Part shown: piece after piece, positions 51,501 through 61,518 of the stretch | Layout: each line of letters opens with the position of its first letter | How positions within the stretch are numbered: the stretch's first letter is position 1 | Assembly (NCBI GenBank): GCA_930367205.1 | Contig: OV884011.1 | Coordinates: forward strand, 170,325,226 to 170,389,225 | Direction of reading: 5' to 3' | DNA: 64,000 nucleotides | Source: Acanthosoma haemorrhoidale | Taxonomy: Eukaryota > Arthropoda > Insecta > Hemiptera > Acanthosomatidae | Translations under genes and position numbers: made by a program | Notes under the pieces: generated by a model | What the model was told of the DNA's origin: nothing | The model's input: the letters and a program-made list of their open reading frames with translations, nothing else | Databases searched by the model: none

Positions 51501-53302
51501 ACCTATGTCACACTGTATAACTCATAAAGTAAGATTGGACTTGTGTAAAAACATGATGGAGGGAAGAGGAATATCCAGAAGGTCCCAAGGCATATATTCA
51601 CCAACAACTACATTATAACATTGCACAAGATAGAACTTTAGCGGACCCAATATAGATCTACATACAGTCGGATTGTGACATCGAATAACCCTCAACATCT
51701 TCATTAACTCCAAGAAAATCTGCTATTTTCTCAAGTTTCTAATAATGTAGCGGTATATATGGCAGTGGTATTCCATAACAAATGATAGCAAATGGTAGGG
51801 ACTCTCTCCATGACCGCTATTATTAAAATTTTACAAAGAAAAAATAAAGAAATAGACTAAATGATAGGCAGGTCACAAATGAAAACAATAGAGTGGAGAT
51901 CTAGGGGGACCATTCATGTTTGTTAAAATTATTAAGCACCCAAATAACCATTTTAAATAATGTAATTATACACATCAACCTTACAAAGCCAACATTAATT
52001 TTGCTTACTATCTAATTTATTAAATATTAATAAATAATATAAAAATAATAATTACCTAACTGGACTTCTAGATTTGGACCTTGAATGATGCCGTCTTTTT
52101 TTATGTTTCTCTCTAGTTCTCTCTCTTCTTCTTTCTTTACTGCTCTCTCTTTCTTTTCTCCTTTTCCTGTAATGAGGAGAATCATGATGACTTCTTCTAC
52201 TTGGTGATTCTTTTTCTTTCCATCTATGAAATAACAAGATCAGTAAATAATTTATTATAGGACATTCATACAGTTAAAAAGGTAATAATGTCAGAAATAC
52301 AATACAACTCAACTTAGAATAGCTCTTTGCATTATAAAATGTGACTTAAAGATTTAAAAAATACCTTCTATCATCTCGTTCTGGTGAATGTGATCTTTTC
52401 CTGACACGTGAAGAAGATGGAGACCTAGATCTCCAAGATCTTATTTTTGAACTACTTCCTTGTTTATCCACTGATCTCCGCCTCTTATGCTTCTTAACTT
52501 CATCCTTACATACCATCTTAGGTGAAGAAGAGTGCTTAGGAGTGGGACTCCTAGTTGGTCGCTCGCCTTCTTCAAGAGTTTCCTCTGGAGTCGCAGGCAA
52601 TCGTTTCCTCGAAACCAATGGAGGTGTATGAGGTGAAGCTGTTCCCAAACTTCTAGAACTTGGAGATGGAATTACTATAGGGCACGGAGGTCCGTTTTTT
52701 GATTCAGTAGGAGTCCGAACACCTTCACTGAAAAATCGATCATTCTGGAAAGACCTACCATAACACTCACTGTCCAACAATTTAAGTAATAATTCAGGCC
52801 TTTTTTTTAAAAGCTCCTGCTCAATTGGTGATTTAATCCTTTCTTTACTTTTTGATCTTTTTTTCTTTTTTTTCCTGTGACCTGGGCTATGTTTTTTACT
52901 AGATTTTTTTTTCTTTTCTTTAACTGATCTACTACTGTAAGATGATGGTGACCCTGACAATCTATGCCTTTGAAGTTGAATTTCAATATTTTCCCAATGT
53001 CTCCTCGAGTCGTGAGAGGGAGATTGGGAAAATGAATCCCTTGACTCTGTTGACAATTTTCGAAATGGATATGCCTTACCATGAATTAAATTTGGATGAA
53101 AATCTAAGTGACCACTATGACTATCTTCACTTTGAATTTCACCAGCTTCTGGACTAGATAACTCTTCTGAGCTAACATCTGAATATTCAACAAGTGGTTT
53201 AACATTTGATCTACTTTTCAATTCTTCCCTAATAATTTTTTTCTTTTTTTTCAACTTTTTTTCAGAATCACGATACTTCTTCTTACGTTCACTTTTGTCC
53301 AT
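29128..53302 (-). CDS. Cdk12: Cyclin-dependent kinase 12 (RNA polymerase II CTD kinase), 14 coding exons
   Basis: Cdk12 with cyclin K phosphorylates the RNA polymerase II C-terminal domain during elongation. Exons: 53302-52365, 52223-52056, 45056-44323, 42336-42200, 41470-41290, 40185-40022, 39474-39278, 37797-37593, 37281-37013, 36379-36236, 35097-35053, 33197-32954, 30905-30785, 29330-29128. Phases close to 3750 nt (1249 aa). Residues 1-440 are rich in Lys and Arg-Ser ([22 protein letters not shown]). Residues about 470-610 are proline-rich, with KDLPLPPG. The kinase spans about 697-995: [10 protein letters not shown] (704-713), Lys726, cyclin-helix PITAVRE, HRD Asp829, DFG Asp847, T-loop Thr864 in [16 protein letters not shown]. 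The Cdk12/13-specific extension [15 protein letters not shown] follows. Start: ATG in good context (CGAAAATGG) near the 5' end of the exon. Two out-of-frame upstream ATGs precede it. It is close to human CDK12 in architecture but shorter at the N-terminus. Confidence 0.96.
29331..30784. other. Cdk12 intron 13
   Basis: This 1.45-kb AT-rich intron holds a (TA)n stretch at 29353-29368 and the large compound microsatellite at 30493-30553. The plus-strand ORF at 29383-29589 has no recognisable family. Confidence 0.55.
30493..30553. repeat. Compound microsatellite A16-(TA)17-(TG)5
   Basis: An A run (30493-30508) passes into about 17 TA units and then about five TG units, ending at 30553. Such poly(A)-plus-dinucleotide blocks often mark the end of a retroposed copy, but no element body is visible beside it. 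Confidence 0.85.
31051..31152. mobile_element. Short palindromic Tc1/mariner MITE (Cdk12 intron 12)
   Basis: The left end reads GGTGGTCTGAAAAGTTTCTG. The inverted right end reads GGTGGTCTGAAAAGTTTCCG. The match continues to 24 bp with one difference. The spacer of about 50 bp has no coding sequence. GGTCTGAAAAGTTTC ends are common in insect mariner-type elements. The high terminal identity suggests a fairly young insertion. Confidence 0.8.
31780..32130 (+). mobile_element. Possible Penelope-like element relic, GIY-YIG end (Cdk12 intron 12)
   Basis: In broken frames the plus strand reads [13 protein letters not shown], a segment like DAIFIACVN (compare DxxYIGxT), and then, near 32075-32115, a phrase equivalent to HT-FDWTKI-LNHI. 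These fit the linker, the GIY-YIG block and the EH..DW..i..L block that end Penelope-like proteins. Every piece needs a frame change, so the call is tentative. Confidence 0.35.
33198..35052. other. Cdk12 intron 11
   Basis: This 1.86-kb intron has no gene. The block 33720-33790 resembles 51410-51490 (shared GAGTGAACCCC, CCATCTCC/CCATTCTCC and a following AAATCTTA-like stretch), so it may be a dispersed repeat of unknown type. Confidence 0.45.
35098..36235. other. Cdk12 intron 10
   Basis: This 1.1-kb intron of AT-rich sequence shows nothing recognisable. Confidence 0.5.
36709..36760 (-). repeat. tRNA-derived SINE head (Cdk12 intron 9)
   Basis: On the minus strand ACTCAGAAAGAGCACCTAAC is followed by TGGAGGTTATAAGGATGAATCCCAG. 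This has the layout of a tRNA: an A-box-like CTCAG..AGAGC, an anticodon-arm region, then a B box (GG.TGAATCCC). It is not a working tRNA: no acceptor stem pairs and the boxes are mutated. Confidence 0.5.
36880..36945 (+). repeat. tRNA-derived SINE head (Cdk12 intron 9)
   Basis: GGCTCAGTTGGAGAG (A-box-like, 36883-36897) lies about 40 bp before GTTCTAAGTTACAATCC (B-box-like, 36925-36941). It is in the opposite orientation to the similar head 120 bp away. I see no tRNA cloverleaf. Confidence 0.5.
38332..39180 (+). mobile_element. Possible pogo/Tigger-type element relic (Cdk12 intron 7)
   Basis: The left side reads TA then CAGTGGAATTCACTTATGAC, close to the CAGTGGAACCTC..TATAACG ends of pogo/Tigger elements. 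At 38706-38770 the plus strand encodes [19 protein letters not shown], like the start of the CENP-B-type helix-turn-helix of Tigger transposases (..eKv.ii..le.G.s...i). No other transposase domain is visible and the right terminus is unclear, so this would be a heavily decayed copy. Confidence 0.4.
39475..40021. other. Cdk12 intron 6
   Basis: This 547-bp intron of AT-rich sequence shows nothing recognisable. Confidence 0.5.
40180..40190 (-). promoter_or_regulatory. Tandem NAGNAG splice acceptor, Cdk12 exon 6
   Basis: On the coding strand the intron ends TTTTTTTTAGCAG followed by AGCTGG. Using the first AG (exon from 40185) gives [10 protein letters not shown], the same length as human CDK12. 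Using the second (exon from 40182) removes one Ala and keeps the frame. The choice falls in the beta2-beta3 turn just before the ATP-binding lysine. Confidence 0.7.
40186..41289. other. Cdk12 intron 5
   Basis: This 1.1-kb intron is somewhat less AT-rich from 40490 to 41180, possibly an old repeat I cannot name. I support no gene in it. Confidence 0.45.
41471..42199. other. Cdk12 intron 4
   Basis: In this 729-bp intron a short GATAGCTCAGTTAGAAAAG at about 41670 resembles a tRNA A box, but no B box follows. Nothing else is recognisable. Confidence 0.45.
42337..44322. other. Cdk12 intron 3
   Basis: This 2-kb intron is AT-rich. The ORFs at 42617-42814 and 43826-44014 have no family resemblance. 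Confidence 0.5.
47875..49090 (+). mobile_element. Ty3-type LTR retrotransposon relic (RT, RNase H, integrase end)
   Basis: In broken frames the plus strand reads [20 protein letters not shown], then FKRVPFGVT (47878-48010): the reverse transcriptase core k..stlDLrsgy.QI.lde....f.rvPFG of Ty3-type elements. At 48265-48410 comes [19 protein letters not shown], the end of the RNase H block (y.i.Y..GK.N..AD.LSR). At 48960-49090 comes [16 protein letters not shown], like the integrase C-terminal GDLVL strand. The order is right but protease, most of integrase and both LTRs are missing. Confidence 0.75.
49310..49656 (-). pseudogene. N-terminal relic of a DDE transposase-like arthropod ORF
   Basis: The minus strand reads [19 protein letters not shown], then after a base shift [28 protein letters not shown] and [12 protein letters not shown]. 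This follows the head of a multicopy arthropod transposase-like protein (HTH with ..r.seaTGvS...v.ri, then tPgKkR....k.lDdfd...ir..I). The catalytic part is not present here. The assignment is from motif memory. Confidence 0.45.
51149..51202 (-). repeat. tRNA-derived SINE head (Cdk12 intron 2)
   Basis: The minus strand reads TAGCTTAGTTAGAAGAG (A-box-like, 51202-51186) and, about 35 nt later, GTTTGAGTCTTGGC (B-box-like, 51162-51149). The spacing suits a tRNA-derived pol III promoter, but I see no tRNA fold. Confidence 0.5.
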
Positions 53303-53372
53303 TTTCGAATCTTGAATTTTTTTCGTTTTGATAATTTACTTTGTTCTTTCCCATCATAGCTGGGCATTTTCC
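53303..53372 (-). promoter_or_regulatory. Cdk12 5' leader with two out-of-frame upstream ATGs
   Basis: An acceptor (T-rich tract then AG at 53374-53373) opens this leader segment. An ATG at 53367 starts a 38-codon frame that overlaps the Cdk12 start and ends at a TGA beyond it. A second ATG pair near 53356 opens a third frame that ends at a TGA just past the Cdk12 start codon. Both overlap the true start, an arrangement that usually lowers translation. Confidence 0.55.
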
Positions 53373-53374
53373 CT

Positions 53375-54282
53375 AAAAAAAAATAAAAAAATAATAAAGA
53401 AAACTAGACTGATAATACAATAAACAAAATTAATAATTAATTAAATTACACAACACACCTTTTACAAAAAACAGGGATCGACATTTTAAAGTAATAGGGT
53501 TGACTACCGGTAATATCAAAATAAGTATGCAATAAATATAATAACATAATAAAAAAAATTGTCATATTTAAATAATATTTTCTCACTTAAATTTTACATG
53601 CTAATTAAAATATATTTAGGAAGAGAAAAGCAAATTTTATTCGTGTTCAAATATACTGTTAAACCATTAAGTTTGCTAGACATTTAGAGCAGACTTTAAA
53701 AAACACTGAACATGTGTTATATTTTAGTTTCTACCTAATTTCTCACTGGCACTTGTCTCTAGATAAATCTAATGACTATATGACATAGTAACATATTGTT
53801 CTGTAACTATATATGTTTAAATCCATAGAAAAATCTAATATAAGTAACAGAAAAAAAAAACTGAAATATTTCTTAAAAGTTTGACTCTAGTAAACAAATA
53901 TACAAATTATTAACATGGGAGGATCAAACCAAATAACTTCTAAATTGACTTAATTTATGCTATATTCATATTAAAGGGATTGACAACACATTTTAATTTG
54001 TTTGATCAATCACTCTTAAACATGTCATGTGATTAAAGTTTAAATAAAATGTCGACTATGATTTTGGATTAAATTTTGAACAGATACGTGAGAATAATTG
54101 AATAAAAATATATAACATATAATTTTAAAAAATGGGCAGCAACTGGGGGAAGCCATTTTGAAAATCTATAATCTGAGTAAAACACCCTTCTCAGTTAAAT
54201 TTAATGTAGCAATAAATATGCAAATAACTGATAAATTAATTATATCCAAAACCATAAAGTGTATATATCATAAAAGGACTTA
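53375..54282. other. Probable intron in the Cdk12 5' leader
   Basis: This is AT-rich sequence between a strong donor at 54283 and the acceptor at 53373. It has no recognisable gene or element. Confidence 0.5.
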
Positions 54283-54283
54283 C

Positions 54284-54400
54284 CAGATGATAGTCACGAA
54301 ACGGATGGCTTGCAGGTTAAGGTACATTGTATAAAAAGGTATTCTGGTGAAACAACGTACTTCACTAAATAGCACACTTAAATTTATCACATGTAGCTAG
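54284..54400 (-). other. Candidate first (non-coding) exon of Cdk12
   Basis: On the minus strand ATCATCTG|GTAAGT gives a consensus splice donor with the exon ending at 54284. It lies about 0.9 kb before the acceptor that opens the coding exon. The 5' end is a guess. No RNA evidence is available here. Confidence 0.45.
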
Positions 54401-54566
54401 TTAAGGGTAAATAAGAAATGTCATTTATTGCTTTATTCCACACAGCATTTAATTAAATTATTTTATTTAGTTATTTCGGTTTCAAGAGCTAAAGCTGAAT
54501 TGACTTGCGTCCATTTTCAAGGGAGGGTATGGAGCACAATGGCCACTGCCTCATAGGTTTTTTTAA

Positions 54567-54574
54567 TGACGTCA
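54567..54574. promoter_or_regulatory. Palindromic TGACGTCA (CRE-like) site
   Basis: A perfect 8-bp CREB/ATF consensus lies roughly 280 bp upstream of the Cdk12 leader donor and in the short gap between Coasy and Cdk12. In DNA of this composition a chance match is possible but infrequent. Confidence 0.4.
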
Positions 54575-54885
54575 CAAGAAAAACAACTATTTAAACTTTT
54601 AACATTTTAAGCTAAGTTTTTCTACTAAGAATAAAATATTATTAGTAAAAACAATGTTTCATCGTCTTCAAAATATTATTATAAACAAACAGAATGACAT
54701 GTGTTAGGCTTGCTATAGGTTATGCAATGTTGATAAAATTGAATAAGGAATCCAATTCTTATCAATATGCTTAACAAAAACTTGCTTAATTTTTATATTT
54801 TTGGTAATTTTATGAAACTCGCTTTCAACGTCAGAGATATTAGGGGAGTACAGTGAAAAAAAAAACTAGTCAAATATAATTCCAT

Positions 54886-54891
54886 TTTATT
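54886..54891 (-). terminator. Candidate Coasy poly(A) signal (AATAAA)
   Basis: AATAAA on the minus strand lies about 125 nt beyond the Coasy stop codon and before the putative Cdk12 promoter. Confidence 0.5.
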
Positions 54892-55015
54892 TTTCCATAT
54901 TAATATAATTGCATACAATATAAAAACATAACATATTTCATACTTTACATATATACAGTTTTCTACAATATTTAATATGTAAAATAAGGCCAAATAATCA
55001 TAATAAAACTCTTCA

Positions 55016-58000
55016 TTAATAAATTCTGCTTTTAAGATCAGCCCAGGCCTTTTCAACCTGTTTCTGTGTATATTCTGGCCTCCAAAGTGTGCAAAAAACC
55101 ATATTAGCATGAGCAACAAGCTCCATATTGTTTACCTGAGCTGATATTCGAGATTCAGCTTCTGAAATAGACAAGTGATTTCGGTCCTGTAAACGTTTGA
55201 TTGCCTGCAAATAAATAACAAACAAATATTGAGTATTTTCCTTTAAAAAACAAACAAATTATGTATAAATATGCAAACTTGCTTTGAGCAAGTTTTCAGT
55301 TATGTCTGATGTAACACAAGTGCTAATATTATGCAAAAGTTGACAACTACACCTATAAATGGTATACAGGTTTGCTTACTACTCAAACAACAGTGTATGA
55401 AAAGCACTGACTACTGAACTAGACATAAAATTAACCAATAGCTTCATAGATATAATTTCAAAAGAAGCAAAACCAATGAACATAATCTACTTATCAGATG
55501 ACATGGAATACTTTTTATATGTGCTTATTGGAATTCACTAGCTAAAACTGACATCTTCAGGTGTTTCAAGGTCCACTTTTAAGGGTGGGCCCTAAAGGCT
55601 TATAAGACAACATAACTAAAATCATTTCTGTGAAAGTAAATCATTAACAACCTTCTTGTAATGTACAAAAGAGTTTGACGAGGGAGAAATCAAAATGATA
55701 GATATATAAAAAATAAACCTTAGGAGGAATAGATAGCAGAGACAAAAATTAATGGTGCTAAGGGTTCTACACCTTATCATTTAAGCATGTATAATTCTTA
55801 GCTTATTAATAATGTAGAATAATATAAAAATCCTTGTGTGTACAATATCTCTAATACATATAACTCTTGCATTACTAATTTCAATAAAATAGAGAGATGT
55901 AAGCCCTGTATAAATATAAAGGAAAAAAATCGAAAGTGGGTATAGGTTTTTTCTGAAAAACAATCCAGTGAGATTAATGATAATACCTTCTGTTTTAATG
56001 CTATACTAGTTGTACAGGGAAAAGAGCTGGGGTAGTTTAAGTCTATTTCTAACATCTGTACATCAGAGGTAAACTATTGTAAGTAACATTTTTAAAGGAG
56101 AGCAAAAAGAAGTTTCAGATCAAACTTTATTGCTTGATGTAGATATTGGTAAATCTTTATATTTGAAGATTGATCACTATCAACAACTACGACATCATCA
56201 CCCCTCAGAAAATATGGCCAGAATAAGAAAAATAGGATAATAAAATGGAAATTGAACTAATGATAGTTTACCTCTGATGTACAGATATAACGCACTAAAC
56301 TACAATTTAAAAAAAAATATGAACATCATAGTGTTATTTAACTTCTTTCTAATCATGAAAGAGGACTACCGCAACCAACTATTTTGAAGTTTGGGTTTTA
56401 CCATTATTTTAATGGTAAAGCGATTATTGGCTTAAAAAGTATGGAATAGTATAATATTAATGCATTCATACTTCTTCTTTTGGTATAATGCAAGCCCAAA
56501 GTTCATGACAATGTTTTTCCCAACCAGCTGGAATTAAGACAGCTGCTTCTAATATGATAACAGGATTGCCTTCATGATACAATTCCTTAATTAACTGTTT
56601 AGTTTTTTCTAATATAGCAGGCCATAGTAGGTTATTAAGATCTTGCAACTTTACCTAAAAAAATTACATTTATTAATGAAAATTCTAATATTGTACAGGG
56701 GTTTAAATTTTTTAAGAGATTGTTTGGCTGGATACAGCATAATTCACAAGGTGTCTGGCATGTCATTGTAAAATGTTTATGGGTGAATCTACATAAAAAA
56801 ACATGGAGTCAAAAGCTGCCAATCACTTTTTTCCATCACAATCCGTTGCCAAGATACATTTTCAAGAAAACCATTTCTTTAGCTGTAAAAAACCCAACAC
56901 AATAAATAACCAAAAAATAATATCTTTAGAGTTTGACTCCATTTTTTATGTAGTTTCAAAAGTAAAATATATTAACTTGATGAGCTGAACAACCTGTTAT
57001 TCTAATATTCAATATTGAGCATAAACCGACTATATTTAAATAAATATTAGTTGATATCGAGCACTATTTGTAATAATTACTAGGCCATTAAAAAAGCTAG
57101 TGACATTGCTTGAGATAAGGGAAGTTTTGGGTCCGAACTCGGGCACTTTCAAAATATTTTTTTTGCTGATAAATATTCTCGAAATAAACAAGATCGAGTA
57201 ACGGTATAAATGTGTTTATCTTCATCACCCCATAGATTGTTCAATGGAGGAACCTCCAACAGTAAAGGTTTCATTACAGAGACAATTTGTTCATAAACTA
57301 ACAAAATCGAAACGCCCTGATGGCATTCCTGTAAAATCCCTAATGCTCTCTCTAACTAAAATTCTTCAAATTTATAATTTCTCTCTACAATAATTCCACA
57401 TTTTTCCTGGAAAAAAGAAAGTGTTCTTCCACTAAGCAAAGTTCCAAACCCCACAAAGACTCGTTATATATCAATACTTTCTGACCTTGCCGAACCCCTT
57501 TAATGACTAGTTCATCCCTAATTCTCTCCTTACCAGAAACACATTTAAATCTCCTTTAAGGCCAGGATTTTCCACTCAATCTGCTCTTATCAAAATTATG
57601 TAACTCTATTGGGAATAGTATTTCCCCCCCTAGACCAACAAAACATATTTATCCATGCCCCTTAAGCTTATCAAGGCATACGAGACACCCTTGACCATTA
57701 CATCGATTTAAAACTATCAGCAATGTTCTTTTCTAACTGTGCAGTCAGCTAGTTCTAATCATTCATATCTGCCCACTCCCAGGTAGTACTCATCGCCAAT
57801 CAATACCCATCCTAACATCCTTTCAATGCCCTGTGGCATGGCACAGGGATCATAATTTTCAACATTACTTTTCTGTACCTACATTAATAACCTTCAATAA
57901 ATTGTCCAGCTCTGCTCATACCACTTGTATGCTGACAATACCAAAATTTACCTATTCTACCTTCCTAGTGAGCTCCAATATGCCTTCATTTTAAGTCAGA

Positions 58001-61000
58001 AAACTCTGAACCAAATCATAAGCCATTTCCCCCTAGTAATATTTTTTTTTTTTTTTTTTTTCAAAACCTCAACAAAACAATACAATGTACAAAAAAAAAA
58101 AAGAAAAATAACAAAATATTTGGATTACATGTTTCTCCTCTTTCTGCATTTACATGCATTTGGCGGAGTGCCTAAATATAATAAATTTTTATTGTCGTTA
58201 ATAGTTCATCGTTCTTATACAACACTAGGTGATGAGGCTCACCTTCTGTGCAGTAATATTTCCTAACGTTCATAGTTATAATTGTTAGCAAAGGCTATTC
58301 ATTTCCTTTTATTTATGTTTATTTTATTCAATATAATGATGTTGGGTTCATTGAAGTCACCATATGTTCTGTTGTTCTCGTGTACGCTTCTCTGCCGATT
58401 TTTTGGAACTTTTTAGATAAAAAAAACTTAAAAAAGTAACGAAAAGATTTAAAAAATGCTTGGTGAACCACTCACTAAAAGCTACGTCAATCAAGGATGA
58501 TGCATTACTCTCAACTACAGACCACCAAATCAGAGTTATTATTATATTTTATTTGCCACCTAAACATATATATTCTGCAACTTTGTTATTCTTAGGTGAC
58601 TTTGTCCCACAATAAAGTGGTTTTTTTTTTCATTTCATTACATTTGTCCCAGTACTCTCCTGTAGTTGTTCAGTGTGGGTCACTCAAAAAAGAATATTTA
58701 ACAGTCTTCAATATGGGTTGTTTTACATGACCTTCCACACCAAGGTCAATTATCGACTGTATAAGTAATAAAAGAACTTATTCCAACACTTTACAACTTT
58801 GCACAATGTTTAACCTCCAAGTAATTTGGGATGAAAGATCTTCCTCCCACAAAGCAACAATTTAGTTTCTATCATTTTTTCCTGTGGGGTCTATCGTTTC
58901 TTCTGTTCATTATGGAAATAACAGAGAATCATCCAGAAAAGACAGATGTCACTAAATAAACTAAGCTGTCAACATTCACTAAGTCTAACAAGTGAGCCGG
59001 TAATACAATTTTACAGGAATTTCATAATATGATCTAATACATAAACTCTGCCTCTCTTTATTACCATGACACCTGTAAAAATTATTTTCAGGGGGAAGCA
59101 TTATTTGTTTTTATAGATGTATTTTATTCAATATACATATTACAAAATATTAATATATGGTATATCCATTGGGCCTCAAGTGGGGAAGGGAGGCACACAC
59201 TTCGATGAACTTCTCAGCCTTAAGATGACAACATATGATTGTACGAAGAGCTCTTATTTAAAAACACAACAAATTTCAGTGAAGGCTAATAAAGCATTAT
59301 TTTTTAGACAACCCATAGAAATGTGGGCAACCTGAATATATCCAACTCCAGAGCAATGGGGTCCCCCAAAATGGAACCCCTCAAAGATATTAATACAAAT
59401 AAGAAATACAGTTTTAAATGTTAATTTAATGAATACTGTATATGCAGGTTACCTGGTAATATCTAAGAAGTGATTAATTATTATTACGATCATATGATAA
59501 AGAAAAAAAATGTAATCACCTTGTCATTAAAAACTAATTCTCCTAATACTTCCCTATTTATGTTTTTATCACTACCAACAATTGATCTACCAAACATTGC
59601 AAGTAATTGTTTATAAATTGGAGAACCATTGCGATACAATTGATGAGCTATTTTGTCACAATCTATTACAACAGCTCCAAGCATTGCAAACCTTTTAGCT
59701 ATAGATGATTTACCACTTGCAATGCCTCCAGTTAGGCCAATTATGTGGGGAATAGGCGGTAGATGGTCTCTTGGCTAAAAAAGAATATTAACACAAAATA
59801 TTATGAAATAAAATGGTTGATTTCACAAAGACAGTTACCATAACAAACCTCTGGTTCAACTAATAATGTTCCCAATAGTCTTAAGCGTTCATTACTAGAA
59901 CTAATTTTGTCTTCTTCTTCCTCGTCTAATTTTTCAGCAGGTAAAAGTTCTACAGTATGAACATTTAAAGGCGTTAAGCCATTACTGATTCTCAATTCAT
60001 TTACTTTTTTCCCCCCGCCAATAGTCTCTGCACTAACAACAAGCATCTGTAATATAAATGCATTTCAAATTAGTTTTCATTACACTATATTTTCTTTTAA
60101 TTCATCAGCAAAATACCCATTTAAATAAGAAAACATATTCCACCAACTTCATACACGGTGTGCATAGTACTAGGTACTTCTACAAGGTCCCACTTTTTTA
60201 CCCTGGCTATTTTCCTCCCAATCCTGGAACTTATACATCCATCCAATCCGTTCCCTAGCAGGGACACCATCCATTTTTGCTGCCAAGTACTGATGTGAGG
60301 CCGAGGGTGGACAACTGGCTGTTCTCACATCCAAATATTAATAGGCAGAGCTGGAGACCAGCAGTATACCGCAAAAATACCCTAAAGCCGACAGGGGTAA
60401 ATGCACCTGGTACCTAGATACTATTAATTTACACTTTTTACCATCATATGAAAAATCAATATTATCAGCATGTTTTTAAAATCTAATTTTCATTCAATTT
60501 CAAATCAAGATAATTTACTAAAAATAATTGTTCAAGATATCATTTTACTGCTGGTTGAATTAATAATATACTTATCCAATACATTTTCTTTTTCATTATA
60601 TTCATATCATATACTTAATTGTCAAATTCTTTATTTCCTGGCTAGGCAAACCATGACTTTAGGTGATCACAAAATAATAGATAAATGAATTGTGAAATAT
60701 ATACCTCAAAAGACGGATCATCTTTCGTTGGCCCAAACATGTCATCGATAGGAATAATATTATATTCTAAATTAGGTTCAACATCTTCCAAAAACTCCCT
60801 TACTTTGTTCATCCTTAAGCTGCAAGGCTCAATTAATTCCCAAAGTTTCTTTGCTATAAATGAAAATTAATTATAAAATCATAAAATTCAAATATATAAG
60901 AAATATACTATTTCATGTTATGTTTAGATAATATTTACATTTTAGCATATCTTTGTCGGTCACCCCAACGGTTAACTTTTTCTTACAACGCAAAATTGCT

Positions 61001-61518
61001 TCACTAAGAAGAATTTTATGACCATTGTGCAATCGGTCAAATGTTCCACCTAATACAACAGAGTTGAAAGTTTCGCAAGTTTCCGAACTAGGATCATCAG
61101 ATTGCTCACTATCCAATTCACCTAATGCGATTGTTTTACAGTTTTGTGCTTTATTTTCAACATAGCAACTAATAAATTTTTTCATTTCATCATCATTAAG
61201 TACTTCATCGAAATAGACAATCTCGATAGGCCTTCTAGTGCTAATCTTAGAAACCACTTGGTCTCTAATTGAACCCAATAAAACCCTCACATCTAATTTT
61301 TTCAGATCAGTAGTATTCTTATATAAATTGATAATTGATTTACTGTAAAATGGAGCAGAAGCAAATTTGAAATTAGTGTAAATACTGTTATTAACAGAAG
61401 GACCTCTTGGAGGAAAAAACTGAACATATAAAGTATTGTTTACTTCATTTCTTATTCTGGGAATAAGTTTATTAAGCTTACTAGGGTTTGTTACTATCAG
61501 CATGCCTGTTTTAGCCAT
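55016..61518 (-). CDS. Coasy: Bifunctional coenzyme A synthase (PPAT + dephospho-CoA kinase), 6 coding exons
   Basis: Coasy performs the last two steps of CoA synthesis: adenylation of 4'-phosphopantetheine, then phosphorylation of dephospho-CoA. Exons: 61518-60939, 60853-60705, 60046-59849, 59774-59520, 56654-56472, 55204-55016. Phases close to 1554 nt (517 aa, against about 564 in human). The PPAT domain holds VVLGGTFDRLHNGHKILL (154-171) with the GG(T)FD and HxGH nucleotidyl-transfer motifs, then KKLWELIEP and DDMFGPTKDDPS. The dephospho-CoA kinase domain begins with IIGLTGGIASGKSS (P-loop 325-333) and continues with VVIDCDKIAHQLY and LEAAVLIPAGW. It ends KQVEKAWADLKSRI, as in other animals. 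I chose MAKTGMLIV (ATACATG-type context AACATGG) as start because it aligns with the family N-terminus. An in-frame Met 24 codons upstream exists. The gene is in the same orientation as Cdk12, which begins about 0.6 kb beyond. Confidence 0.96.
55205..56471. other. Coasy intron 5
   Basis: This 1.27-kb AT-rich intron contains nothing recognisable. The small ORFs at 55781-56055 have no family. Confidence 0.5.
57240..58040 (+). mobile_element. LINE reverse transcriptase relic (Coasy intron 4)
   Basis: Across stops and shifts the plus strand reads SKRPDGIPVKSL, LVIYQYFLTLP (compare RPISiLp.l.K), RPGFSTQSALIKI, LKLIKAYETPL (compare DLskAFDTvdH), CGMAQGS and SYHLYADNTKIYL (57918-57955). These are the ordered blocks of a CR1/Jockey-type LINE reverse transcriptase. 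The catalytic YADD is YADN here. At least eight stops or shifts show a long-dead copy. It ends at the poly(T) start of another repeat at 58042. Confidence 0.8.
58042..58246 (-). repeat. Dispersed SINE/LINE-tail-like repeat, copy 2
   Basis: This is the same repeat as at 14889-15078: T20 at 58042-58061, then AATACAATGT, TTTCTCCTCTTTCTGC, ATGCATTT and the closing AGGTGATGAGGCTCACCTTC. It lies directly against the LINE relic, in the opposite reading sense. Confidence 0.6.
58250..59519. other. Remainder of Coasy intron 4
   Basis: This AT-rich intron sequence contains nothing recognisable. The ORF at 59117-59335 has no family. Confidence 0.45.
60047..60704. other. Coasy intron 2
   Basis: This 658-bp intron has a GC-richer block at 60150-60415, perhaps an old repeat that I cannot place. 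Confidence 0.45.

Larger units (their letters stand above)
45057..52055. other. Cdk12 intron 2 (7 kb), transposon-laden
   Basis: This is the largest intron in the window. It holds an LTR-retrotransposon relic (47875-49090, +), a DNA-transposase relic (49310-49656, -) and a tRNA-derived SINE head (51149-51202, -). The stretches 45060-47800 and 49700-51100 are AT-rich with nothing recognisable. Confidence 0.6.

Noticed and set aside
52807..53082. 91-codon minus-strand ORF overlapping Cdk12 exon 1
   Set aside because: It is an alternative frame of the Lys/Arg-Ser-rich coding exon, with biased composition only.
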